A DNA stretch of 64,000 nucleotides. Origin: Halopseudomonas nanhaiensis. Lineage in GTDB: Bacteria > Pseudomonadota > Gammaproteobacteria > Pseudomonadales > Pseudomonadaceae. The first letter of the stretch is position 1, and every line of letters starts with the position of its first letter. This document shows, one piece after another, positions 8,671 to 16,400 of this stretch. A program made the translations under genes and the position numbers. The stretch covers positions 2,731,167 to 2,795,166 of the forward strand of contig NZ_CP073751.1 of the NCBI RefSeq assembly GCF_020025155.1, read 5' to 3'. Under the pieces are notes generated by a model. It had not been told where the DNA came from. It ran no database searches and saw nothing but the letters and a program-made list of their open reading frames with translations.

Positions 8671-8714
8671 CTGATGGACAAGAATGCCCCGCATATTCCT
8701 GACGAAGCCAACCC

Positions 8715-9410
8715 ATGCACGTATTGCTTACCGAAGACAATGCACTGATCGCTAGCGGTGTGACCGCCGGACTGGAAGCTCAGGGCTTCGTGGTCACGCA
8801 CGCCGCTACCGCCGCGCAAGCCGAGGCAACGCTGCGCAACACAGTCATTGATGTCATGATTCTGGATCTGGGTTTGCCGGATGAGGATGGCCTGCAGCTT
8901 CTGCAGCGGCTCCGCCGGCGCGGCTTAGAGCTGCCGGTGTTGATTCTGACCGCTCGCGACGCGGTAACCGAACGTGTTGCCGGTCTGCAGGCGGGCGCTG
9001 ATGACTATCTCACCAAACCTTTCGATCTACGCGAACTGGCAGCGCGGTTGCATACCCTGCTGCGTCGCGTCGCAGGACGCAGCAGCCATCTGATCGAGCA
9101 CGGTTCAATCATCTATGACCCGGCAGCCTGCACCGTCACCTGCAGCGGTACAGCCATCGAGCTGTCGCGTCGCGAACAGGCGCTATTACAGGCGTTGCTG
9201 CAGAACCCGGGGCGCGTACTCTCGGCCGAACAGCTCAAAGACGCGGTGTACGGACTGAACGATGAGGTCGAAAGCAACGCCTTGAACGTGCATATCCATC
9301 ATCTGCGCCGCAAGCTCGGCGGCGGCATTGTCGAGACCGTGCGCGGTCTCGGCTATCGTCTCGGGCCAGCAAGTCCCACGTCGCCGGCATCGGACCATCA
9401 AGCCTCATGA
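8715..9410 (+). CDS. dsbR: OmpR-family response regulator, DsbR type
   Basis: A 231-residue response regulator. The receiver domain has the acidic pair ED at residues 7-8, the phospho-acceptor Asp51, Thr79 and Lys101. The C-terminal winged helix ends in the usual NALNVHIHHLRRKL and VRGLGYRL. It is encoded with its sensor kinase (4-base overlap) and divergently from dsbD. In P. aeruginosa the equivalent pair PA2479/PA2480 is known as DsbRS and has been reported to switch on dsbDEG in response to copper. The same role is likely here from gene order. Confidence 0.88.
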   Translation: MHVLLTEDNALIASGVTAGLEAQGFVVTHAATAAQAEATLRNTVIDVMILDLGLPDEDGLQLLQRLRRRGLELPVLILTARDAVTERVAGLQAGADDYLTKPFDLRELAARLHTLLRRVAGRSSHLIEHGSIIYDPAACTVTCSGTAIELSRREQALLQALLQNPGRVLSAEQLKDAVYGLNDEVESNALNVHIHHLRRKLGGGIVETVRGLGYRLGPASPTSPASDHQAS

Positions 9411-10747
9411 GTTTGCGGCTGCGTTTGATCGTTACGCTGGGTTCGGCTTTTGTGCTGCTGTGGTCGCTTGCAGCGGCTTGGATGCTATTCGACGTACGCA
9501 ATCAGCTGATGCTATCGCTTGATCAGAGGCTGGCAGCCTCGGCGCGCATGGTCGCCGGACTCCTGGAACAGCTGCCCCAGGCGGAACTGAACGAAGGAGG
9601 CGTAACGAGGCTGCGTACCGAACAGTTAGGCGTCGAGAACGGCCTCGCCTGCCAGGTCAGTTCGTTACGTGGGGAAGTCATCGCACGCAGCCACTCCGCC
9701 CCTGACGCCGTGCTTGGCGCTCAGCAGGCAGGCTTCCATGACCAGTTGATCGAAGGGACGGCTTGGCGAAGTTTCACGTTTGTCCAGGACGGCATGCGTA
9801 TCACCACAGCCGATCGTCTCGACGAACGCGACACCCTGAAACGCTCGGTGCTGCTCGCCGCTGCGGTACCGGTCCTGTTTGCGCTGCTGGGTAGCTTGAT
9901 CGTGCTGTGGTTTGGCGTGAGCAACGGGCTTGCCCCCCTGCGCTGGATCCGGACCGCGCTGGCCGAGCGCAGCGCCGATTCGATCGAGCCGCTGCAGATC
10001 GAACGGCTACCCGCCGAACTGGCCCCACTGGTCGAAACACAAAATCAGCTATTTCAGCGCATCGCCCGTACCATCGAGCGCGAGCGTCGCCTGACCGACG
10101 ATGCCGCACATGAGCTGCGCAGTCCGCTCACGGCTATTAAGACCCACTTGCAGGTCGCCTCGATGACGTCAGGTGACCAGTCCCGGCAGGCGTTGCTGCA
10201 GGCCGAACTCGGCGCGGATCGTATGCATCGCACTCTCGAACAATTGTTGATGTTGGCGCGTGTCGAAGGTCGCGTGTCCTTCGACGACGGGTTGCGCTGC
10301 ACGGCGGCGGATGTTGCGAAAACCGCTCTGGCCGATGTTGATCAGCATCAAGGCGCTCCTGTGGATTTGATGGCGACTAGCGGTATCTCCCACAGATTCA
10401 TCGGCGTGCCTCCAACATTGGCGATTGCCGCACTCCGTAATCTGCTCGAAAACGCCCGGCGCCACACCCGCGTGGGTACCAACGTCGAGCTGACGCTATC
10501 CCCCCAGGGGGCCGACAAGGTCTGCTTCAGCGTGAGGGACTACGGTGCCGGCATCTCCGCCGAAAAGCTGGATCTGGTCACTGAACGGTTCTGGCGAAAT
10601 TCCAAGGGCGACGGCAGCGGGCTCGGCCTGTCCATCGTCAAGGCCATTGCCGAACGCTGCGATTGCGAGATGCGCTTCGTGTCACTCGGTGACGGATTTC
10701 AGGTGGATTTCGTCGTTGGGCTGCAGCCAGATCATCATGCCGGGTGA
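9407..10747 (+). CDS. dsbS: Sensor histidine kinase, DsbS type
   Basis: A 446-residue membrane sensor kinase. Membrane segments lie at about 11-29 and 148-170, with a periplasmic domain between them containing a single cysteine (Cys82, in GLACQV). A HAMP linker follows. The H-box is DDAAHELRSPLTAI, with His235 as the phosphorylated residue, and the ATPase domain has the N-box LRNLLENARRHT and GLGLSIVKAIAERC. It overlaps the response regulator by four bases. By synteny it should sense periplasmic copper or redox state and activate DsbR. The sensing residues are not evident beyond Cys82. Confidence 0.87.
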   Translation: MSLRLRLIVTLGSAFVLLWSLAAAWMLFDVRNQLMLSLDQRLAASARMVAGLLEQLPQAELNEGGVTRLRTEQLGVENGLACQVSSLRGEVIARSHSAPDAVLGAQQAGFHDQLIEGTAWRSFTFVQDGMRITTADRLDERDTLKRSVLLAAAVPVLFALLGSLIVLWFGVSNGLAPLRWIRTALAERSADSIEPLQIERLPAELAPLVETQNQLFQRIARTIERERRLTDDAAHELRSPLTAIKTHLQVASMTSGDQSRQALLQAELGADRMHRTLEQLLMLARVEGRVSFDDGLRCTAADVAKTALADVDQHQGAPVDLMATSGISHRFIGVPPTLAIAALRNLLENARRHTRVGTNVELTLSPQGADKVCFSVRDYGAGISAEKLDLVTERFWRNSKGDGSGLGLSIVKAIAERCDCEMRFVSLGDGFQVDFVVGLQPDHHAG

Positions 10748-10808
10748 GGAACTGATCGATTTCGGCGTTTGTTATTTCAATCACAGCTATTAACCGAAGG
10801 AGATGACA

Positions 10809-12197
10809 ATGCTAGTGTTTGAGCGCGTGTATACCGACGGGTTAGCCCAGCTTTCCTATTTGGTGGGCGACAGCAAGGCTGCCATCGCTGCAGTCATCGA
10901 TCCCCGACGGGATATCGAGATTTACCTGAACATGGCCCGAGAGCGTGGTCTGCGCATCGCCTATGTGATCGAAACCCATATCCATGCCGACTTCATGTCC
11001 GGCGCCCAGAACCTGGCAAAGCGAACCGGTGCCGAACTCATTGGTGGCCGTTCGGACGCCTACGAGTTCGAGCTGCGCCAGGTTGAAGGCGGCGAAACGC
11101 TCGAACTTGGCCAGGTACGTCTTCAGGTCATGCACTCACCGGGACATACCCCGGAGCATATTTCCCTCCTGCTATTCGACAGCCAGCAAGGCGATGAGTC
11201 CTTCGCTCTGTTCACCGGTGACACCCTGTTCAATCTCGATGTCGGCCGGCCCGACCTGCTCGGGGAAGGCAGCGAGCGGAAGCTCGCGGCGCAGCTGTTC
11301 GATACCCTGATGAATGGCTATGTGCCGCTCGGCGAGCGCGTCGAGGTGTACCCCTGTCACGGGGCAGGCTCGGCGTGCGGTAAGTCGATTGGTGACCGTC
11401 AGCATTCTACCCTGGGTAACGAATTGCTTTTCAATCCGGCCTTGCGTGAAAGCCGCAGCGAGCAGGAATTCATCGATTGGTTGCTCAAGGAGATGCCAGA
11501 GCCACCTCGTCACTACGCACGGTTGAAAAAAGCCAACGCCAGGCGCGCCAGCATGGCAGGCCCTGCTCTTCCCCCACCCCTATCTCCGCAAGCGTTTCAG
11601 AAGCTCGCCGGGCAAGACGACATCCAGACCGTGGACATCCGCTCCATCCTGGCTTTCGGAGGCGGGCATGTGCCAGGCGCCATCAATATCGCCCTGCGCA
11701 ACGAGTTCGTTAACTGGGCCGGCTGGATGCTTCGCGAAGAGCGACCTATTCTGCTGGTTGGTGAATCGAACGACGACGTTCAGCAGGCGATCATGCATCT
11801 GTACCGTATAGGTCTGGATGATGTCAGAGGGTATCTGCGCAACGGCATGACGGACTGGCAGAACGCCGCGCTACCGCTCGATCAGATCGGCGAATGGACC
11901 GTACATGAATTGGACGCCCGTCGGGAAGACGCCGGCGTGCAGGTCCTCGACGTACGTAGCCCGAACGAAGTGGCCAACGGACGGGTGCCCGGCGCCAGGC
12001 ACATCTTCGTTGCGCATCTGGCGGAGCAGTTGAATGAGCTGGACCGCGAAAAGATCACGGCCACCTATTGTGGCTCCGGCTATCGCGCGTCCATTGCAGC
12101 AAGCATTCTGCAGCGAGAAGGCTTTCGCAACGTCGTCAATGTTCCCGGCTCATGGATGGCCTGGAACGCGGCAGGTTTACCGGTGCAAAAAGACTGA
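10809..12197 (+). CDS. MBL-fold hydrolase fused to two rhodanese domains (persulfide dioxygenase-like)
   Basis: A 462-residue protein. The metallo-beta-lactamase domain (about 1-245) has ETHIHADF, where the third histidine of the classic HxHxDH is phenylalanine. The later metal ligands HSPGHTPEH, FTGDTLF and YPCHG are present. The first rhodanese domain (about 262-355) has no cysteine at its active loop (ILLVGESNDD) and is probably inactive. The second (about 370-460) has the catalytic loop YCGSGYR. Such fusions oxidise or handle glutathione persulfide. The ATG at 10809 is chosen because GAAGGAG ends six bases before it; an ATG at 10803 abuts that site. It opens the sulfur island right after dsbS. 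Confidence 0.88.
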   Translation: MLVFERVYTDGLAQLSYLVGDSKAAIAAVIDPRRDIEIYLNMARERGLRIAYVIETHIHADFMSGAQNLAKRTGAELIGGRSDAYEFELRQVEGGETLELGQVRLQVMHSPGHTPEHISLLLFDSQQGDESFALFTGDTLFNLDVGRPDLLGEGSERKLAAQLFDTLMNGYVPLGERVEVYPCHGAGSACGKSIGDRQHSTLGNELLFNPALRESRSEQEFIDWLLKEMPEPPRHYARLKKANARRASMAGPALPPPLSPQAFQKLAGQDDIQTVDIRSILAFGGGHVPGAINIALRNEFVNWAGWMLREERPILLVGESNDDVQQAIMHLYRIGLDDVRGYLRNGMTDWQNAALPLDQIGEWTVHELDARREDAGVQVLDVRSPNEVANGRVPGARHIFVAHLAEQLNELDREKITATYCGSGYRASIAASILQREGFRNVVNVPGSWMAWNAAGLPVQKD

Positions 12198-12203
12198 CCG
12201 ATA

Positions 12204-12238
12204 GCCAGCAGGCGCGCCATCGCGTGGCGCCTGCTGGC
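12204..12238. terminator. Hairpin between convergent genes
   Basis: A perfect 12-bp stem (GCCAGCAGGCGC at 12204-12215 against 12227-12238, 11-base loop) lies between the convergent MBL-rhodanese and YedE genes. There is no T-run, so it is a probable bidirectional or factor-assisted terminator. Confidence 0.55.
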
Positions 12239-12255
12239 CAGATACCCGCGTAATG

Positions 12256-12687
12256 TCAGTGACGGAGAGACTCGCCGGTCATGCGCGACTGCAGCTCATA
12301 CATCGTCATGCCCGCTAGCATTGCCGCCACGAAGATGACCGGCTCCACCATCCCGGTGAACAACGAGGCAACTGCCGGACCTGGGCAGTAACCCGCGAGC
12401 CCCCACCCAGCGCCAAAGGCAAGACCGCCTAGCACCAGACGCCGATCGATTTGAGTGGCGGTCGGTAAGCGCATTTCTTCCCCAAAGACCGCTCTGGTGC
12501 GCCTTGACGCAAAAAAGAACGCTACGCTCGACACCAGGATGGCACCGGCCATAACCAAGCCAAGCGAAGGATCCCATACGCCAGTTACATCAAGAAAACC
12601 CAACACCTTGGATGGATCGGTCAAGCCCGACAGGATGAGCCCGAAACCGAACACCAGCCCGACGATAAATGCGCTCAAAATATTCAT
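12256..12687 (-). CDS. YeeE/YedE-family sulfur transporter, second half protein
   Basis: A 143-residue membrane protein with about four helices. It carries GYCPGPAVAS, the conserved cysteine motif of the C-terminal half of YeeE/YedE thiosulfate transporters. In the fused TsuA type both halves form one channel. Here the N-terminal half is the separate gene nine bases upstream. The two products should assemble into one importer of thiosulfate or a related sulfur species. It is the last gene of the leftward run behind the ArsR-type regulator. The conserved cysteine is present, so the pair looks functional. Confidence 0.87.
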   Translation of the reverse strand: MNILSAFIVGLVFGFGLILSGLTDPSKVLGFLDVTGVWDPSLGLVMAGAILVSSVAFFFASRRTRAVFGEEMRLPTATQIDRRLVLGGLAFGAGWGLAGYCPGPAVASLFTGMVEPVIFVAAMLAGMTMYELQSRMTGESLRH

Positions 12688-12696
12688 GTAGAAGCC

Positions 12697-13128
12697 TCAA
12701 CCCAGCAGATGACGCGTGACATAGACAGTGAGGAAACCACTAGCCATGAACGCCAGGGTCGCCACCAGCGAACGCGGCGACCGGCGCGACAGCCCGCACA
12801 CCCCGTGACCGCTGGTACAGCCCGAGCCATAGCGGGTGCCCACCCCTACCAGCAAGCCGGCAACGACGAGCATCGCCACGCTGGCATTGACCTCGACTGG
12901 CGGCAATGTGAAGGCGTTCGCGTACACCAGAGGTGCCACTATCAATCCGGCGATAAATGCCACCCGCCAGAGCACGTCCCCCCTTGCCGGACGTAGCAGC
13001 CCGCCAATGACCCCGCTGATGCCGGCGATGCGTCCATTGAGCAGGATGAACATGGCTGCAGCCAGTCCAATCAACATGCCGCCCGCCAGTGAGGCCCAGG
13101 GGGTGAAGTTCAACCAGTCTATAGTCAT
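12697..13128 (-). CDS. YeeE/YedE-family sulfur transporter, first half protein
   Basis: A 143-residue membrane protein with about four helices and the motif [16 protein letters not shown], the cysteine-containing GC-T-S-GHG signature of the YeeE/YedE family. It is the partner of the next gene (12256-12687). Its start overlaps the regulator stop by four bases (ATGA), so regulator and transporter are co-translated. Such paired half-transporters often lie in BigR-controlled sulfide detoxification operons, where they are thought to move sulfur compounds across the inner membrane. Confidence 0.88.
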   Translation of the reverse strand: MTIDWLNFTPWASLAGGMLIGLAAAMFILLNGRIAGISGVIGGLLRPARGDVLWRVAFIAGLIVAPLVYANAFTLPPVEVNASVAMLVVAGLLVGVGTRYGSGCTSGHGVCGLSRRSPRSLVATLAFMASGFLTVYVTRHLLG

Positions 13129-13460
13129 GTCACTTCCTCTTCGTTATGCCCTTGCTGACAGTAGAGTGTGTAGAGCACTTGCATCACATGCAGCGCCTTC
13201 TGGCTGGTGATGCTGTAGTACACCTGTTTGCCCTCTCGCCGTGTGGCCACCAACCCGTTGAGCCGCAACACCGTCAATTGCTGCGACAAGGTTGGTTGCT
13301 CCACGCCCGTTGCTGCAGCCAGCTCGGACACAGCGTGTTCACCCTGGGTCATCTGACACAGCAGAAGTAAACGCTCGGGGTTGGCAAGCACTTTGAGCAA
13401 CGAACATGCCTCGCCGGCGGATTTGCGAAGCTCCGTTATATCTATTGTCGATGCCGTCAT
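13125..13460 (-). CDS. ArsR-family persulfide-responsive repressor (BigR/SqrR type)
   Basis: A 111-residue winged-helix repressor. Recognition helix region: [20 protein letters not shown]. Cys35 and Cys101 are 66 residues apart, the same spacing as the dithiol pair of SqrR (Cys41/Cys107), which closes as a polysulfide bridge to release DNA. Cys19 is extra. The ATG at 13460 is chosen because GAGAGGG lies seven bases before it; the longer start at 13478 has no such site. It leads the operon with the two YeeE/YedE genes and is divergent from the YgaP-like and ETHE1-like genes, so it probably represses both sides until persulfide accumulates. Confidence 0.88.
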   Translation of the reverse strand: MTASTIDITELRKSAGEACSLLKVLANPERLLLLCQMTQGEHAVSELAAATGVEQPTLSQQLTVLRLNGLVATRREGKQVYYSITSQKALHVMQVLYTLYCQQGHNEEEVT

Positions 13461-13484
13461 GTTGAAGCCCTCTCTCATGCGAAC

Positions 13485-13521
13485 TTGACAATACGCAATA
13501 TCAATATATATTTCAATATAT
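13485..13521. promoter_or_regulatory. Overlapping divergent promoters with AT-rich operator
   Basis: Rightward: TTGACA at 13485-13490, 16-base spacer, TATATT at 13507-13512. Leftward: TTGAAA (13516-13511), 17-base spacer, TATTGT (13493-13488). The two promoters interlock within 37 bases. The repeat TCAATATAT occurs at 13501-13509 and 13513-13521, a period of 12. One bound repressor dimer could block both directions. The AT-rich character matches known BigR-type operators, but the contact bases are inferred. Confidence 0.6.
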
Positions 13522-13651
13522 CGTTTTGCCCCACTCGTCGCGCTCGGAAGCTCTGACGGAACACCACCGAGGGCCGGCTTTCGGAGAAATGAGGGCTATT
13601 TCCTTTCATTCATGTCGCAGCACGCACTGCGACCTCGACTAGGAGCTCACC

Positions 13652-14071
13652 ATGTCTTCAGCTCATAACCCGGCGTCAAACGACCGGGCCGATCGTGTGC
13701 GTCGGTCAACAGCGAGCGAGATCAATTCTCGCATCGACCGACAAACGGACGACAATATTCAACGCTTCCGGAGCCGCAGCGAAAACGAAATCAGAGAGCG
13801 CATCGAAGAGCTCGATCGGGAATGGGACGTTGAACGAATGCTGGAGGTCAACGCATCGACCCTGGCCCTGTCCGGTCTGGTGCTGGGTCTGACGGTCAGC
13901 AGAAAATGGTTTCTGTTGCCGGGGATCGTGCTGCCCTTTCTGCTCCAACACGGCATACAGGGCTGGTGCCCACCATTGTCGATTCTGCGGCGACAGGGAG
14001 TGCGGACCCGCGGCGAGATCGACCGGGAAAATTTTGCCTTGCTCTCCGAGCTTGACAGCCAGACCCGCTAA
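13652..14071 (+). CDS. YgaP-like (DUF2892-type) membrane protein
   Basis: A 139-residue protein. The first 70 residues are charged and probably coiled (EINSRIDRQTDDNIQRF, RIEELDREWDVERML). Two short membrane segments follow, around LALSGLVLGLTVS and FLLPGIVLPFLLQHGIQGW, and then the conserved GWCPPLSILRRQGVRTRGEI. The C-terminal half resembles the membrane tail of YgaP, which in other bacteria is fused to a rhodanese. Here no rhodanese is attached. It is divergent from the BigR-type repressor and precedes the ETHE1-like gene, so a role in sulfide or persulfide handling is likely but unproven. Confidence 0.75.
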   Translation: MSSAHNPASNDRADRVRRSTASEINSRIDRQTDDNIQRFRSRSENEIRERIEELDREWDVERMLEVNASTLALSGLVLGLTVSRKWFLLPGIVLPFLLQHGIQGWCPPLSILRRQGVRTRGEIDRENFALLSELDSQTR

Positions 14072-14094
14072 CCAATCAGCACGATGAGGCCAAC

Positions 14095-14844
14095 ATGATC
14101 TTTCGCCAGCTGTTCGAACCCGTATCCTCAACCTACACCTACCTCCTGGGGTGCGAGGAAGCCGGAAAAGCCGTCCTGATAGACCCGGTCATATCTGCCG
14201 TAGACCGGGATTTAGCCGAGTTGGCTCGGCTGGGTTTGACGCTGGCGTGCTCTCTCGATACTCACATTCATGCGGACCACATCACCGCAGGATTGGAGCT
14301 GAAAAAGAGAACAGGGTCGCTCATCGCGGCCCCAGAGATCGATGCGTTACCCTGCACCGACGTTGGTGTAGAAGAAGGCAAGGATCTCGTCGTGGGCAAT
14401 TTGCGATTGCAACCCATCCACACCCCGGGTCATACCGACGGTCACTTCGCTTATTTGCTGGATGATCGGCTGTTCACCGGCGACGCACTGCTGATCGATG
14501 GATGCGGCCGTACGGACTTTCAGAACGGTAACGCGGACGATCTGTTCGAGAGTGTCCGCCAGAAGCTGTTCGCGCTCCCGGACGATACGCTGGTATACCC
14601 CGCTCATGACTATCAGGACCGTCGAGTCTCGACCATTGCCCAGGAAAAGCGTCGCAACCCTCGGCTAGGCGAAGCGATATCGCTGGAACGCTTCAAGGAG
14701 ATCATGGACGGATTGAACCTGCCATATCCCAAATTCATTGACCACGCCGTGCCTGGCAATCGCCAGTGCGGCGTATGCCCACCTGACCTGACGGATAACC
14801 TCCGTCGATATTGCGAGCAAATTGAGCACAGCCCACAAGGCTGA
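14095..14844 (+). CDS. Persulfide dioxygenase, ETHE1-like
   Basis: A 249-residue metallo-beta-lactamase fold enzyme. It shows THIHADHITAG (complete HxHxDH), IHTPGHTDGH, FTGDALLIDGCGRTDFQ and YPAHDYQDR, in the order and spacing of ETHE1-type mononuclear iron persulfide dioxygenases. The C-terminal NLPYPKFIDHAVPGNRQCG is also typical. The enzyme oxidises glutathione persulfide to sulfite. It follows the YgaP-like gene by 23 bases and belongs to the rightward arm of the BigR-type regulon. A second, rhodanese-fused relative lies at 10809-12197. Confidence 0.9.
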   Translation: MIFRQLFEPVSSTYTYLLGCEEAGKAVLIDPVISAVDRDLAELARLGLTLACSLDTHIHADHITAGLELKKRTGSLIAAPEIDALPCTDVGVEEGKDLVVGNLRLQPIHTPGHTDGHFAYLLDDRLFTGDALLIDGCGRTDFQNGNADDLFESVRQKLFALPDDTLVYPAHDYQDRRVSTIAQEKRRNPRLGEAISLERFKEIMDGLNLPYPKFIDHAVPGNRQCGVCPPDLTDNLRRYCEQIEHSPQG

Positions 14845-14893
14845 GCCTAACGTTGCCAACGCCGTGTCGGCTAATGAAGCCGTGGAGGAACAT

Positions 14894-15106
14894 ATGAAAA
14901 ACGCTGATCGACCTCGGTTTCGCGTAGCGGCAGACAGGCTAGCGGCCACTCGACGTGTTCGCTATGTCGAAACCAACAGGCCGGATAATCAGGAATGTAC
15001 GATTTGCCAGCTTGATCAGGAGGACCTTTCGCCGGCCGACGAAACAGCTCCGGCTTCGCCAGATTGGATCGATCGGACGGCGGATTCGGCATCGGAGCGC
15101 CGCTGA
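14894..15106 (+). CDS. Possible small hypothetical protein (70 residues)
   Basis: A 70-codon frame starting at the ATG at 14894 with a GGAGG site five bases before it, 50 bases after the ETHE1-like gene. The product is hydrophilic, basic at first (KNADRPRFRVAADRLAATRR) and acidic later, with a CTIC pair near the middle. I do not recognise it. Ribosome site, position and lack of a competing gene support it, but it could be chance. Confidence 0.35.
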   Translation: MKNADRPRFRVAADRLAATRRVRYVETNRPDNQECTICQLDQEDLSPADETAPASPDWIDRTADSASERR

Positions 15107-15245
15107 CGCAGCTCAGCCATGTGCTCACGACACCGGAAATCAGCGCCCGGTACTGAGATTGAAGAGCTAAGATCCCTACCTGCCTGAAGGGGCTGCGGCA
15201 ATGGACATAGCGACCAGTCCACGAACCCGCCGAAACGGAGACAAA

Positions 15246-15286
15246 AAAATACCCCAAACAGCCATTTTCAGGATGTGGGGTATTTT
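15246..15286 (-). terminator. Rho-independent terminator downstream of tRNA-Ser
   Basis: An 11-bp perfect stem, AAAATACCCCA at 15246-15256 and TGGGGTATTTT at 15276-15286, with a 19-base loop. Read leftward it ends in a run of seven T, so it suits the tRNA transcript coming from 15337. Confidence 0.65.
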
Positions 15287-15336
15287 GTTGGGTATAAAGC
15301 AAGAACATTTGGAAGCCCTTGATTTACAACCATGTC

Positions 15337-15427
15337 TGGCGGAGAGAGAGGGATTCGAACCCTCGATACGCTATTAACGTATACACACTTTCCAGGCGTG
15401 CTCCTTCAGCCACTCGGACATCTCTCC
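15337..15427 (-). tRNA. tRNA-Ser (anticodon GGA)
   Basis: 91 bases on the minus strand including an encoded CCA. The acceptor stem pairs GGAGAGA with TCTCTCC. The anticodon stem pairs CACGC with GTGTG around the loop CTGGAAA, giving anticodon GGA. A long variable arm (ATACG...CGTAT), the serine hallmark, and the T-loop GGTTCGAATCC are present. No integrase lies beside it, although tRNA-Ser genes are common integration sites. Confidence 0.97.
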
Positions 15428-15618
15428 GGATCCTGAAGCGGGCAGGCCTGCTCCAAGGCGCGCCAATGTACCGAAATTGGGTGGCTTTGGCAAACGCTTT
15501 TCTGGGCATTTATCGTTTCGGTACAGGCGGTTGGGTGTAGCACTCGCCGGTCATTTTTTACTTGGTACACTCCTCCTACCAGCGGCCGTACCGGCGCGAT
15601 CATCAGCAAGGAGTTTTC

Positions 15619-16308
15619 ATGAGCGAATTGGTTTCCTATCGTCTGGCCGACGGTGTGGCGTATCTGGCGCTGGATAACGGCAAGGTCAACGCAGTATCGC
15701 CCGAGGTGGTCGAAGCGCTGAATCAGGCGCTGGATCGCGCCGAGCAGGACAAGGCGGTAGTCGTTCTGTCAGGTAAGCCGGGCATCCTGTCCGGTGGCTA
15801 TGATCTGAAGGTAATGACCGCGAGCGCCGATTCGGCCAGGAGCCTGGTTGCGGCGGGCTCCACGCTCGCCCGTCGGATGCTCGCTCACCCCTACCCTGTG
15901 GTGGTCGCCTGTACCGGGCATGCCGTGGCCAAGGGCGCTTTTTTATTGCTGTCCGCCGACTACCGTATCGGCGTCGAAGGGCCGTTCAAGATCGGCCTGA
16001 ACGAAGTGGCGATTGGCATGACCATGCACCACGTCGGCATCGAGCTGGCACGCGCGCGGCTGACGCCGGCGGCCTTCAATCGCTCGGTGATCAATGCCGA
16101 GATGTTCGATCCGGCGGATGCAGTCAGCGCAGGGTTTCTCGACAAGGTCGTGGCGCCTGAACTGTTCGAGCGCGAGGTGGCAAAGATCGCCACGGCACTG
16201 ACCAAATTGAACATGGGCGCCCATCGCAATACCAAGCGCAAGAGCCGCAAGGCGCTGCTGGAGCTGCTCGACCAGTCGATCGAAATCGACAAGCAGCACA
16301 GCCTCTGA
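15619..16308 (+). CDS. Crotonase / enoyl-CoA hydratase family protein
   Basis: A 229-residue crotonase-fold protein. The oxyanion-hole segments are KPGILSGGYDLKVM and GHAVAKGAFLLLSADYRIG. It is shorter than typical FadB-type hydratases (about 257) but matches a small single-domain class common in pseudomonads. The catalytic glutamates of true hydratases are not obvious, so it may be an isomerase or another crotonase. The ATG at 15619 has AAGGAG six bases before it, which decides against the longer frame. It stands alone between the tRNA and the YdjM-like gene. Confidence 0.85.
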   Translation: MSELVSYRLADGVAYLALDNGKVNAVSPEVVEALNQALDRAEQDKAVVVLSGKPGILSGGYDLKVMTASADSARSLVAAGSTLARRMLAHPYPVVVACTGHAVAKGAFLLLSADYRIGVEGPFKIGLNEVAIGMTMHHVGIELARARLTPAAFNRSVINAEMFDPADAVSAGFLDKVVAPELFEREVAKIATALTKLNMGAHRNTKRKSRKALLELLDQSIEIDKQHSL

Positions 16309-16400
16309 AACAGCTGGTTCGTCGACACGAATCGTAGCGAAAACAGCGCCCCAAGCGCCTGCCACTTCGGTATGCTTTGGCATCCGACGTGGAGAGACAC

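Noticed and set aside
15246..15427. tRNA-Ser end as an integration site for a mobile element
   Set aside because: No integrase, no repeated tRNA 3' segment and no foreign-looking gene block are visible on either side.
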